11,231 nt of DNA from JBDKGV01 sp039798005 (GCA_039798005.1 JBDKGV010000112.1:1-11231); one strand, 5' to 3'; numbered from the stretch's first letter, positions 1 through 8,315 are shown. Translations and numbers: made by a program. The notes: generated by a model from the letters alone, not told the origin.

Positions 1-1095
1 TGCGTTCGGAAATCCTTGGCGCAGATGGTTCACGACCTCGACCATCTTCTTGCCATACCAGCCAAAGCCTGCTGCCGAGGCATCGGTCACATTGGTTCCA
101 TATTGCAGGACCACCAGCCGGTATCCACCAAGCAGTCTGTCCGACTGATGCAGGACCGAAGCTGGAATCTTGAGAAGACCCATGCCTGAATTTCCCCGAA
201 AGGAAAAATTGTCGATCAAGACCCCAGTACTCTCGCCTTCCAAGGATATTCCGTGAACGGCAAGGGTATCCTGATTTCGGAACCGGATCTTCGCCCCTTT
301 GGCTCCAGGTGTGCGAAATTCCGCCAACTGGATTCCAGATCCGAGGGACAGGGATCGGCTGGATCCATTGCACTCGACGGTCGCAGCGCTGTCTCGATTT
401 GCCGAATAGAGCACCCTGACTCGATCGAAGGTCGTCGAGCCGGAGCGCGATGCAGCCTTCAAGTCCACCCAACTGCCTTCGGTGCTGTCCATGGCGATCG
501 ATGGAAGAAACAGATGTCCGGATATTCCCAAGGCTCCAGGGCTGCGCCGGCTGAGCAAGGAAAAATCTTCCCAGTCCTTGGAGTAGGTGTGATGGACAGA
601 CTGCCGAAATTGAGCCGTGACCGATGTCACCGGGACGAATCCGACGCCACGCCCACCAAAGACTCTTTGCAGCATTTCTCTGACATCCTGAACCAGGATA
701 TCGCCTTCAATGAAGGAATCACCAAACCAAGCTATACGGGCACCCTTGCCCTCCCTCAGGCTTGCAAACACGCCTTGAAGGACTTGTGTTCCCTCGATCG
801 GAACAATGCCTACCGTGTCCTCAAGGAGCTTCTGGACACGTTCTTCTTGAGCCTTGGCCGTATCCAATCGGGCAAGGATCTCCGTGGTGTCCTGAAGAGC
901 CGCAATGACCTTTGCGGTGTCTTGGTTCACTTTGGTGGGAGTTAACTGGGAAAGCAGATCAACGGGCCTTGTGCTGAAGGCATCGGGCCAGCGGCTTTGA
1001 ACCGTTCCCAATGCGACCAGAGCAATCAGAGAGACAACAGGAACGAGAAACGGTTCCCAGCGCTTGGCGAATTTCTCCTGTGAGGTATCAGGCAT
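1..1095 (-). CDS. Membrane-anchored SGNH/GDSL-type hydrolase, 3' end outside window
   Basis: An uninterrupted reading frame of 365 codons runs from an ATG at 1095 to the window edge without a stop, so the C-terminus is missing. Residues 1-14 are short and polar, 15-32 form one hydrophobic helix (signal anchor), and 33-95 are a polar, partly helical linker. The SGNH fold begins near residue 118: WFGDSF at 123-128 carries the nucleophile-type Ser127, RGNSG at 300-304 fits the block II Gly region, and YGTN at 332-335 fits the block III/Asn motif. The Asp-His block would lie beyond the edge. In this family the domain removes acyl (often acetyl) groups from sugars or lipids. The helix suggests action outside the inner membrane, on cell wall or exported polysaccharide; that is inference and the substrate is unknown. 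No convincing Shine-Dalgarno sequence precedes the ATG; an in-frame TTG 36 bases upstream is a poor alternative. The atp terminator separates it from the upstream operon, so it should be transcribed on its own. Confidence 0.75.
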   Translation of the reverse strand, partial: MPDTSQEKFAKRWEPFLVPVVSLIALVALGTVQSRWPDAFSTRPVDLLSQLTPTKVNQDTAKVIAALQDTTEILARLDTAKAQEERVQKLLEDTVGIVPIEGTQVLQGVFASLREGKGARIAWFGDSFIEGDILVQDVREMLQRVFGGRGVGFVPVTSVTAQFRQSVHHTYSKDWEDFSLLSRRSPGALGISGHLFLPSIAMDSTEGSWVDLKAASRSGSTTFDRVRVLYSANRDSAATVECNGSSRSLSLGSGIQLAEFRTPGAKGAKIRFRNQDTLAVHGISLEGESTGVLIDNFSFRGNSGMGLLKIPASVLHQSDRLLGGYRLVVLQYGTNVTDASAAGFGWYGKKMVEVVNHLRQGFPNA

Positions 1096-1285
1096 GACAG
1101 TGCGGCAAATGTAACTGCCAGGAGTTGTCAAAAATGAGTTCAGAGTGTGTGGACAGTTGCTTTCCTTGCTTTTCCTTTTCCCACCCAGTCCCCGGACTTG
1201 TCTTTACTTATCTCTTACTTGTTCTTGTAACTAGGCCTGTGGATTGGCAGGGAAATTCGGTTTCTTGCACGAATGACTTGTTTTT

Positions 1286-1339
1286 GGTCTCTTCCAGCAC
1301 CGTTGAAAACCTCCAAAGGTGCGACTTTTCAACAAGACC
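1286..1339. repeat. Nested and interleaved inverted repeats
   Basis: Three pairs of complementary arms occur within 54 bases. The outer pair is GGTCT (1286-1290) with AGACC (1335-1339). Inside lie GCACC (1297-1301) with GGTGC (1318-1322), and GTTGAAAA (1302-1309) with TTTTCAAC (1326-1333). The two inner pairs are interleaved rather than nested, the layout of an H-type pseudoknot or of overlapping protein-binding palindromes. All arms match perfectly. No gene covers it, and the strand of any transcript is unknown. Confidence 0.5.
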
Positions 1340-1393
1340 GTGTTGTGGATAGAGAGCAGAAGTCCAAGGGACCGACTTTTCAACGACTGGTAG

Positions 1394-1427
1394 AAACAAA
1401 AAGCGACCCCTGGTAGGAGGGGTCGCT
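1394..1427 (-). terminator. Rho-independent terminator of the atp operon
   Basis: On the minus strand, AGCGACCCC (1427-1419) and GGGGTCGCT (1410-1402) form a perfect 9-bp stem around an 8-base loop. A T-rich tail, TTTTTGTTT, runs from the last base of the stem (1402) to 1394. It begins 33 bases after the atpC stop. Stem, loop and U-tract all fit an intrinsic terminator for transcripts ending after atpC. Confidence 0.92.
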
Positions 1428-1433
1428 GTGAAC

Positions 1434-1446
1434 ACTTTTGAAAAGT
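1434..1446. repeat. 13-base perfect palindrome ACTTTTGAAAAGT
   Basis: Six-base arms, ACTTTT and AAAAGT, flank a central G between the atpC stop and the terminator hairpin. One half resembles the TTTTCAAC strings nearby. It could be a protein-binding site or a weak extra hairpin; no function is shown. Confidence 0.35.
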
Positions 1447-1459
1447 TATTCGCGTTCCT

Positions 1460-1873
1460 TCACAAGTTATCAACACTCACATCAGCGAAATTGAGCCGGG
1501 TGATGGCTCGCTGGAGAGCAATGCGGGCTCGGGTGTAGTCGATATCCTTTGCAGAACCGTTCAATCGAGTGCGAGCGCGTTCCAAAGCCTGTCGGGCACG
1601 GTCCACATTGATCTTGTCCTTGGACTCGGTCGAATTGGCAAGGATCGTCACCGCGCCTTTTTCGATGCGAACGCAACCACCACTGAGGAAGAAACTCTCC
1701 TTGGAGTCTGCATCCGTCGTGATCTTGAGAACCGAGGGACTCAACAGCATCACGGCATCGGCATGACCGGTCCGGATCCCATAGAGACCATCACCGATGC
1801 CAAGGATGACATCCTTGGCACTGCCTTTCCATGCAATGCGCTCAGGGTCGACGACTGTCAGCTCGAAGCTCAC
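1460..1873 (-). CDS. atpC: ATP synthase F1 subunit epsilon
   Basis: This 137-residue protein has the normal length and two-part layout of bacterial epsilon. An N-terminal beta-sandwich (about 1-85, with the IRTGHAD turn near 33-39 and FFLSGG near 61-66) is followed by a C-terminal helical hairpin (about 90-132, rich in Arg, Ala and Leu). Epsilon sits on the central stalk with gamma, couples F1 to the c-ring, and its C-terminal helices can inhibit ATP hydrolysis. The start is GTG at 1873, three bases after the atpD stop. AGGAAG at 1885-1880, within the end of atpD, gives a 6-base spacing and supports it. It is the last gene of the operon; the terminator follows 33 bases after the stop. The complete C-terminal hairpin means self-inhibition is possible, though not shown. 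Confidence 0.95.
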   Translation of the reverse strand: MSFELTVVDPERIAWKGSAKDVILGIGDGLYGIRTGHADAVMLLSPSVLKITTDADSKESFFLSGGCVRIEKGAVTILANSTESKDKINVDRARQALERARTRLNGSAKDIDYTRARIALQRAITRLNFADVSVDNL

Positions 1874-1876
1874 GCC

Positions 1877-3298
1877 TTACTTCCTCAGCTCGCGATCGCG
1901 CTCGATGGCTTCCTCGATCGTTCCCACGTAGCGGAAGGCCTGCTCGGAAAGACCGTCATGCTTTCCGTCCAAGATCTCCTTGAAGGAACGGACGGTGTCG
2001 GCAATCTTCACGTACTTGCCCTTCATGCCGGTGAATTGCTCAGCGACATGGAAAGGTTGCGAAAGGAACTGCTGAACCTTGCGGGCGCGACCCACGGTGA
2101 GGCGGTCCTCCTCGGAAAGTTCATCAATGCCCAAGATGGCGATGATGTCCTGAAGTTCCTTGTAGCGCTGCAACAGACGCTGGACACCCAAGGCGACTTC
2201 GTAGTGCTCTTCGCCGCAGATTTCCGGTGCCAACATGCGCGAGCGGGAATCGAGAGGATCCACGGCAGGGTAGATGCCAAGCTCGGCAATCTGGCGGGAA
2301 AGATTGGTGGTGGCGTCCAAGTGGTTGAACGCCGTGGCAGGGGCCGGATCGGTATAGTCGTCCGCAGGGACGTACACGGCTTGGATCGAAGTGACCGAAC
2401 CGTTCTTTGTCGATGTGATGCGCTCCTGCAGGTTGCCCATTTCCGTGGCAAGGGTAGGCTGGTAGCCCACAGCCGAAGGAATGCGACCCAGCAGCGCCGA
2501 CACTTCGGAACCTGCTTGGGTGAAGCGGAAGATGTTGTCCACGAACAGGAGCACGTCTTGGCCGCGTTCATCACGGAAATATTCCGCAATGGTCAGGGCG
2601 GAAAGTGCCACGCGCAAACGAGCGCCTGGGGGTTCGTTCATCTGGCCATAGACAAGTGCGGTCTTGGCCAGCACTCCGGCCTCTTCCATTTCACCGTACA
2701 AGGCGGTGCCTTCACGAGTACGCTCGCCCACACCGGCAAACACGGAATAGCCACCGTGGTACTTGGCGATGTTGTTGATGAGTTCTTGGATGAGCACGGT
2801 CTTGCCCACACCGGCGCCACCGAACAAACCGATCTTGCCACCCTTGGCGTAGGGTGCCAAAAGATCGACGACCTTGATTCCGGTTTCCAGGATCTCGGCA
2901 CGAGTGGAAAGGCGGTCGAAGGTCGGAGCCGGGCGATGGATGGGAAGGCGAAATTCGCTTACCACGGGCGGCTTCTGGTCGACTGGATCACCAGTGACAT
3001 TGAGCACGCGTCCGAGGCAGTTTTCACCGACCGGGACCATGATCGGGGATCCGGTGTCACGGACCACGGCACCGCGGGGGATTCCATCGGTGCTGTCCAT
3101 GGCGATGGCACGTACGACATTGTCGCCAAGGTGAAGCGCGACCTCAAGCACCAGATTGTCTGGCTGGTCGTTGATCATGGGGTTGGTGCACTTCAATGCG
3201 TTGAGGATCGAAGGAAGGGTGCTTCCCTCGAAGGACACGTCGACGACGGGTCCCAACACCTGAAGGATCTTGCCAATTCCGGTCTGAGTGGTGCTCAT
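1877..3298 (-). CDS. atpD: ATP synthase F1 subunit beta (catalytic)
   Basis: This 473-residue protein is the catalytic subunit that makes ATP from ADP and phosphate at the three alpha/beta interfaces. The P-loop GGAGVGKT is at 160-167 (Lys166, Thr167). GERTREG at 191-197 holds the catalytic Glu192. The Walker B strand LLFVDNIFRF is at 250-259 with Asp254, and the DELSEED-type segment that pushes on gamma is at 392-398. All expected residues are present, so the enzyme should be active. I chose ATG at 3298, 22 bases after the atpG stop, because the protein then starts like other beta subunits. A longer frame from GTG at 3343 would overlap atpG and add 15 unlikely residues. The Shine-Dalgarno match, AGGAA about 12 bases upstream, is modest. 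A 522-codon open frame on the opposite strand is a shadow of this gene. Confidence 0.98.
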   Translation of the reverse strand: MSTTQTGIGKILQVLGPVVDVSFEGSTLPSILNALKCTNPMINDQPDNLVLEVALHLGDNVVRAIAMDSTDGIPRGAVVRDTGSPIMVPVGENCLGRVLNVTGDPVDQKPPVVSEFRLPIHRPAPTFDRLSTRAEILETGIKVVDLLAPYAKGGKIGLFGGAGVGKTVLIQELINNIAKYHGGYSVFAGVGERTREGTALYGEMEEAGVLAKTALVYGQMNEPPGARLRVALSALTIAEYFRDERGQDVLLFVDNIFRFTQAGSEVSALLGRIPSAVGYQPTLATEMGNLQERITSTKNGSVTSIQAVYVPADDYTDPAPATAFNHLDATTNLSRQIAELGIYPAVDPLDSRSRMLAPEICGEEHYEVALGVQRLLQRYKELQDIIAILGIDELSEEDRLTVGRARKVQQFLSQPFHVAEQFTGMKGKYVKIADTVRSFKEILDGKHDGLSEQAFRYVGTIEEAIERDRELRK

Positions 3299-3320
3299 GA
3301 TGGGCTTTCGTTCCTGTGGG

Positions 3321-4256
3321 TCAGCTCTTGATGGATTCTGCACCCGAGATGATCTCGATCAGCTCGCGCGTGATGTTGGCCTGGCGGACGCGGTTGCGAA
3401 GGAGAGTGGTCTTTTCGATCATCTCCTTGGTGTTGCGCGTGGCGTTCTCCATGGCGGTCATGCGCGCTCCGTGCTCACCGGCGGCGTTTTCCAGCAGCGC
3501 GTTGAGGACGAGGAAGCGGATGGATTGAGGGATCAGCGAGGACAGTACCGTTGCAGGGTCTGGATCGAAGAGGGCGGACTTGCCGCTTCCGCCAAGTTCC
3601 TGTGGTGCTGTCGGAAAAATCTGCTGGGCTTGCGGGATCTGAGTGAGCGGTGAGACGAACCGATTGCCAACCAGCCAAATCGCATCGGTCTTGGAAGCGA
3701 GGTAATCTTCGATCAACCGATCGGAGATGCGCAGGCTTTCGGAAAGCGACGGCTTGGCGGTCACGCCATGGAACTGCTCACCGATCATCTCCGGATTCAA
3801 CCGGCTCTTCAACGCCTCGTAGCCTTTTCTTCCGGCGAAATGGACCGTGACTTTCACACCCTTTTTGATGAGGCAGTTCAAGTCGCAAAGTCCCGGGAAG
3901 CTCTGTGGATCCAAGTCCATGGGACGGATTCCGAAGGCTTTTTCAACGGAGCGTGCAAGGCCGTTGTTGAAAGATCCGCACAGTCCCTTGTCGCTGGTGA
4001 AGACCACCACGGAGACGTGCCGGATTTCCCGGGTGGCAAGCCACGGGGAAACGCTCGGGTCCACATCCATGGTGCGCAACGACGCCTGAAGATCGGCCAG
4101 CAACCCGCTCAATTCCGCCCGGTAGGGACGCGTGCGCTCAGTGGCTTCCTCGGCACGGCGAAGCTTCGAGGCGGCCACGAGCTTCATGGCCGAAGTGATC
4201 TTCTTGGTGCTCTGGTAGTTCTTGAGCTTGTTGGTGAGCTCCTTGATGCTGGGCAA
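3321..4256 (-). CDS. atpG: ATP synthase F1 subunit gamma, with a Cys-containing insertion
   Basis: At 311 residues this is longer than the about 287 of E. coli gamma. It forms the rotating central stalk. The N-terminal coiled-coil helix (ITSAMKLVAASKLRR, 20-34), the SDKGLCGSFNN segment (88-98) and the C-terminal helix ending in EIISGAE (301-307) are all typical. The extra length is mainly 18 or so residues between GLCG and GRKG, roughly 110-127, and it carries Cys124 and Cys128. That place differs from the redox insertion of chloroplast gamma, which comes later in the protein. The start is TTG at 4256, justified by a perfect AAGGAG (4269-4264, overlapping the atpA stop) at 7-base spacing and by the usual gamma N-terminus. 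It lies 11 bases after atpA. Confidence 0.96.
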   Translation of the reverse strand: MPSIKELTNKLKNYQSTKKITSAMKLVAASKLRRAEEATERTRPYRAELSGLLADLQASLRTMDVDPSVSPWLATREIRHVSVVVFTSDKGLCGSFNNGLARSVEKAFGIRPMDLDPQSFPGLCDLNCLIKKGVKVTVHFAGRKGYEALKSRLNPEMIGEQFHGVTAKPSLSESLRISDRLIEDYLASKTDAIWLVGNRFVSPLTQIPQAQQIFPTAPQELGGSGKSALFDPDPATVLSSLIPQSIRFLVLNALLENAAGEHGARMTAMENATRNTKEMIEKTTLLRNRVRQANITRELIEIISGAESIKS

Positions 4257-4263
4257 GACCGGT

Positions 4264-4267
4264 CTCC

Positions 4268-4269
<2 letters not shown>
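4264..4269 (-). promoter_or_regulatory. Ribosome binding site deciding the TTG start of atpG
   Basis: The minus strand reads AAGGAG, overlapping the TAA stop of atpA, with 7 bases to the TTG at 4256. No ATG in frame gives a gamma-like N-terminus, so this site fixes the unusual start. Confidence 0.85.
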
Positions 4270-5788
<1,519 letters not shown>

Positions 5789-5800
5789 CTCAGCCTCTTG

Positions 5801-6325
5801 TTATGCGGACAACAGGGCCTTGCGGGCCTGGTGCAACTGGTTGTTGATGGTGGCGTCCAGGACGGTCGCCCCGAGGTGGACGCGAAATCCACCCAGAATG
5901 GAGGAATCGACAGAATTTGTCAAACGTACCTGGCGGCCGGGACCCGAGAGCCCCGCTTCCAGGCGAGTCACGACATCCTTGTCGAGAACGGTGTGGGAAA
6001 GGAGCGATCCTTCCACGATGCCCGCCGTGCGGCTTTCCAGCTCCAGCACGGATTGACAGATCTTGGCAATCTGTCCCAGGCGACGCCTGCGGGCCAGGAG
6101 ATCCACGAAGCGACTCAACAGGGAGCCGGCTTCCGGATTTCCCAGCGAGACGCGCACGGCCTTTTCCCGGTCGGGCATCGGAATGGTCGAATCGTCCAGC
6201 CTCAAGGTCAGCGTCTCCGGAAGGTTCGCCAAGGCGACCAGAGTCGGTCGGAACGCGGCGAAGCGTCCTTCCTTCTCGAGTTGGGCAAGGAGAGCTCGGG
6301 CGTAGCGTGAGGCGACTTGACTCAC
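5801..6325 (-). CDS. atpH: ATP synthase F1 subunit delta
   Basis: This 174-residue protein matches the usual delta length. It sits on top of F1 and ties the alpha subunits to the b-subunit peripheral stalk. The opening MSQVASRYARALL is the characteristic delta N-terminus. Helical N-terminal and C-terminal domains follow, and the segment around SILGGFRVHLGATVLDATI (142-160) matches the conserved GG-region and D-x-S/T-type end seen in delta. The start is GTG at 6325, overlapping the atpF stop by the four bases GTGA, so translation is probably coupled to atpF. atpA starts 12 bases after its stop. Confidence 0.95.
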   Translation of the reverse strand: MSQVASRYARALLAQLEKEGRFAAFRPTLVALANLPETLTLRLDDSTIPMPDREKAVRVSLGNPEAGSLLSRFVDLLARRRRLGQIAKICQSVLELESRTAGIVEGSLLSHTVLDKDVVTRLEAGLSGPGRQVRLTNSVDSSILGGFRVHLGATVLDATINNQLHQARKALLSA

Positions 6326-6885
6326 GAGCGGACGCTTTCTTCGACCATGCGCTTGGCGTAGGCCTTGTCTTCGTCGGCATTGAGATTCTTGCGAAGGATC
6401 TTTTCAGCCACTCCCACCGAGAGGATCGCAGCTTCCTGGCGCAATTGGTTCTGAGCCTTCTGCTGAGCCGCTTCGATCTCCTGGCGAGCCTGGATCACGA
6501 TGCGCTCGGACTGCAACTTGGCGTCGGCTTCGGCCTTGGCCTTGAGTTCCTTGGCGAAGTCGCGACTCTCGGTGAGAATCTTTGCGGCTTCGTTACGGGC
6601 TTGATCAAGGATCTTCTTCTGCTCGCCTTCGGCAGCCTCGGTCTTCCTGGCCACTTCCTCGGCACGGGAGAGGGAATCCTTGATGGACTTCTCTCGCGCT
6701 TCGATCCCGGAAAGGATCGGCTTCCATGCGTACTTCTTGAGTACGACCAAAAGCACGAAGAAGACGACCCAGACCCAAAGCATCACCCCCGGATCGGGAG
6801 AGAGCAGTTTGCCCACGATCGATTCGTCCCCGCCATGGGAGGCTTGCTGGACGGTCGCGGTGGTGTTGGTCTGGACGTCAGTCAT
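6322..6885 (-). CDS. atpF: ATP synthase Fo subunit b
   Basis: This 187-residue protein forms the peripheral stalk that keeps F1 from turning. Residues 1-32 are a polar, Thr/Gln-rich N-terminal extension longer than in E. coli b. One membrane helix spans about 33-50, then the typical KYAWKPI junction (51-57), then a long charged coiled coil of Glu, Lys, Ala and Gln to the C-terminus. The start is ATG at 6885, 9 bases after the atpE stop, with only a weak upstream ribosome site. A single b-type gene is present, with no b' copy in the cluster, so a b homodimer is expected. Its end overlaps atpH by GTGA. Confidence 0.95.
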   Translation of the reverse strand: MTDVQTNTTATVQQASHGGDESIVGKLLSPDPGVMLWVWVVFFVLLVVLKKYAWKPILSGIEAREKSIKDSLSRAEEVARKTEAAEGEQKKILDQARNEAAKILTESRDFAKELKAKAEADAKLQSERIVIQARQEIEAAQQKAQNQLRQEAAILSVGVAEKILRKNLNADEDKAYAKRMVEESVRS

Positions 6886-6894
6886 CTGGAAGGC

Positions 6895-7146
6895 TTACTT
6901 GAAGACCAGAAGAATGCAGATCACGGCACAGAACAGAGCCACACCTTCGACCAGTGCGGCTGCGATCAGCATGGTTGTGCGCAGGTCACCGGCAACCTCG
7001 GGCTGACGAGCCATGGCCTCGACGGTCTTTGCGGCCGTGAGGCCGATGCCCAGGCCGGTGCCCAGGACGACAAGACCGGCACCGATGCCGGCGCCGAGGA
7101 AACCAAGGCTCTTGGCTTCGAGGATATATTGGGCGACTTCGTTCAT
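6895..7146 (-). CDS. atpE: ATP synthase Fo subunit c
   Basis: This 83-residue hairpin of two membrane helices builds the rotating ring. Helix 1 covers about 14-41 and holds an intact GxGxGxG at 29-35 (GTGLGIG). The polar loop ARQPE is at 46-50. Helix 2 spans about 57-82 with the ion-carrying Glu67 in LVEGV. Ile34 stands where sodium-type rings have Gln, and Gly68 follows the Glu where they have Ser or Thr, so proton coupling is inferred. The start is ATG at 7146 with AAGGAG at an 8-base spacing, the strongest ribosome site in the operon, as expected for a subunit needed in many copies. It lies 39 bases after atpB. Confidence 0.97.
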   Translation of the reverse strand: MNEVAQYILEAKSLGFLGAGIGAGLVVLGTGLGIGLTAAKTVEAMARQPEVAGDLRTTMLIAAALVEGVALFCAVICILLVFK

Positions 7147-7148
7147 TT

Positions 7149-7161
7149 CAAGGACTCCTTG
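7149..7161 (-). promoter_or_regulatory. Palindrome containing the atpE ribosome binding site
   Basis: The mRNA-sense sequence CAAGGAGTCCTTG is a perfect 13-base palindrome with the AAGGAG ribosome site of atpE inside (7160-7155). A 5-bp stem with a 3-base loop could form and partly hide the site, so translation of subunit c may depend on ribosomes arriving from atpB. The palindrome is seen; the regulatory role is inference. Confidence 0.45.
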
Positions 7162-7185
7162 TGGAGGGTGGGTGAAGTGAGATGA

Positions 7186-8025
7186 TCAGTGTTCTTGATG
7201 CACTGCCCCGCCAATGTAGAGGCTGGAGAGCAGTGTGAAGACATAGGCCTGCAGGAAGCAGACGCCGACTTTGATGACCAAGATGAAGACCGTGAAGGCG
7301 ATGGTCACGGGTGCAACCACTGCGAGAGTGGCGGTTGCGGGCAGCATTGTGGAGAAGACCGAGATCAGGCCGACCAGGACCATGATCATGATGTGTCCTG
7401 CGGCCATGTTCGCAAAGAGTCGCAGGGTCAGCGAGAAGGCACGGATGAAGAGGGAGATCACTTCGATCGGAGCCAAGATGATCAGGATGGGCCAGGGGAT
7501 TCCCTTGGGAACCAGGTTTCCGATGTAATGGAGCACGCCGTTGTGCTTCATGCCGGTGACGTTGAAGGTCAGGAAGACCATCAGGGCCAAGGCTGCGGTC
7601 ACTGAGATGTTCGCGGTCGCACCGGCGAACAGAGGAACCAGGCCGACAAGGTTCAGGATCAGGATGAAGAAGAAGAGGGTGCCAAGGAAGGGCATCCACT
7701 TGTCACCGTCCTTGTGTCCGAGATTCGGACGCGCGACGCCATCACGAAGGAACAGTACGATGGCTTCCACGGCATGGCCCAACTTGCCTGCTGGAAGGAG
7801 ACCCTCTCGGCGGGATCCTGCGCGGAGGACAAGAAATGTCAGGGTCGCGCCGATCAGGAGCATCAGAACGTGGAGCGTGATGCTCGGGTCGATGCTGACC
7901 GGTCCAATGTGGAGGACCGGGAGGCGGGGGAGATCGAAGCCCAGACCGGGAACGGGATGCCATGCATTGCCGTCCACGACATGGTGCATGATGAGGGAAG
8001 GGAGGTCGTTGTTGCCTGCACTCAC
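7186..8025 (-). CDS. atpB: ATP synthase Fo subunit a
   Basis: This 279-residue membrane protein forms the proton half-channels beside the c-ring. The early His-His (14-15) typical of subunit a, several membrane helices from about 50 onwards, and the key helix FSLTLRLFANMAAGH (197-211) with essential Arg202 are seen. The last helices (about 235-272) include LQAYVFTLLSSLYI. The N-terminal part is longer than the minimal a subunit, and the style resembles FCB-group bacteria. I chose GTG at 8025, which overlaps the atpI stop by GTGA and lies 12 bases after GAGG. ATG at 7989 would give 267 residues but has no ribosome site. The open frame extends to 8406, but those extra codons only shadow atpI and its leader. 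Confidence 0.95.
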   Translation of the reverse strand: MSAGNNDLPSLIMHHVVDGNAWHPVPGLGFDLPRLPVLHIGPVSIDPSITLHVLMLLIGATLTFLVLRAGSRREGLLPAGKLGHAVEAIVLFLRDGVARPNLGHKDGDKWMPFLGTLFFFILILNLVGLVPLFAGATANISVTAALALMVFLTFNVTGMKHNGVLHYIGNLVPKGIPWPILIILAPIEVISLFIRAFSLTLRLFANMAAGHIMIMVLVGLISVFSTMLPATATLAVVAPVTIAFTVFILVIKVGVCFLQAYVFTLLSSLYIGGAVHQEH

Positions 8026-8315
8026 GATAGGTTGTTTCCTCGATGAAGTCTCAGGATCTCTCTGATTGTCACTGCCATAAACACAATACCCCAGGCGGTC
8101 AGGAACGCGCCAGCAATTTCTTGAAAAACAATGATCCCGAACAAAAGGACCGCTATTTGAAATACAAAGGTCATGCTCAGCCAGACCACAATTCTTCCTA
8201 CTTCTTGGGTCATCTTCTTGTCGGCGGTGTTGGTGATCCAGCGCCAGGAAAGCCACTGAGCCACCCCGGCGGCACTTGCTGTGGAGAGGGAGGTTAGATG
8301 GAGTGTCTCGTCCAA
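8022..8315 (-). CDS. atpI: Short AtpI-like ATP synthase assembly protein
   Basis: This is a 97-residue membrane protein directly before atpB. Two clear membrane helices lie at about 42-64 and 67-90. A weakly hydrophobic stretch at about 8-27 may be a remnant of the helical pair found in full-length AtpI, which has four helices and is usually 110-130 residues. AtpI helps c-ring assembly. The identification rests on position, helices and size, since little sequence is conserved in the family. The start is TTG at 8315: an in-frame TGA sits 3 bases upstream (8321-8319), and GAGGA (8328-8324) gives an 8-base spacing, so no longer protein is possible in this frame. The stop overlaps atpB by GTGA. 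Confidence 0.62.
   Translation of the reverse strand: MDETLHLTSLSTASAAGVAQWLSWRWITNTADKKMTQEVGRIVVWLSMTFVFQIAVLLFGIIVFQEIAGAFLTAWGIVFMAVTIREILRLHRGNNLS

Larger units (their letters stand above)
1096..1459. other. Non-coding, repeat-rich intergenic region
   Basis: This is the 364-base gap between atpC and the SGNH gene. It holds the atp terminator (1394-1427), a 13-base palindrome (1434-1446), an interleaved inverted-repeat cluster (1286-1339), a purine-rich stretch on the minus strand (about 1157-1187), and an AT-rich segment (1201-1232). The short string TTTTCAAC recurs on the plus strand at 1326-1333 and 1377-1384 and on the minus strand at 1309-1302; the related TTTTCAAAA lies on the minus strand at 1444-1436. 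The promoter of the SGNH gene should be here, but I find no convincing pair of boxes: a perfect TTGACA at 1131-1126 (minus) lacks a -10 partner. Small open frames in the gap have no family resemblance and no good start signals. Confidence 0.6.

Noticed and set aside
253..945. A 230-codon open frame on the plus strand
   Set aside because: The minus strand is open through the whole stretch with SGNH motifs and a membrane helix, so this is its shadow.
1105..1121. Sigma-54-like TGGCA...TTGC upstream of the SGNH gene (minus strand)
   Set aside because: The spacing between GG and GC is 11 instead of the strict 10 bases, and it would leave almost no leader.
1126..1131. Perfect TTGACA -35 box upstream of the SGNH gene (minus strand)
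   Set aside because: No TATAAT-like hexamer is found 16-18 bases downstream, so it is not listed as a promoter.
1125..1476. Small open frames of 75-81 codons on both strands
   Set aside because: They overlap each other and the terminator, lack ribosome sites and have no family likeness.
1763..3331. A 522-codon open frame on the plus strand
   Set aside because: It lies exactly opposite atpD, whose protein has every expected motif; the frame is a by-product of biased codon use in a GC-rich gene and resembles no family.
5917..7185. A 422-codon open frame on the plus strand
   Set aside because: It is antisense to atpH, atpF and atpE and has no family features.
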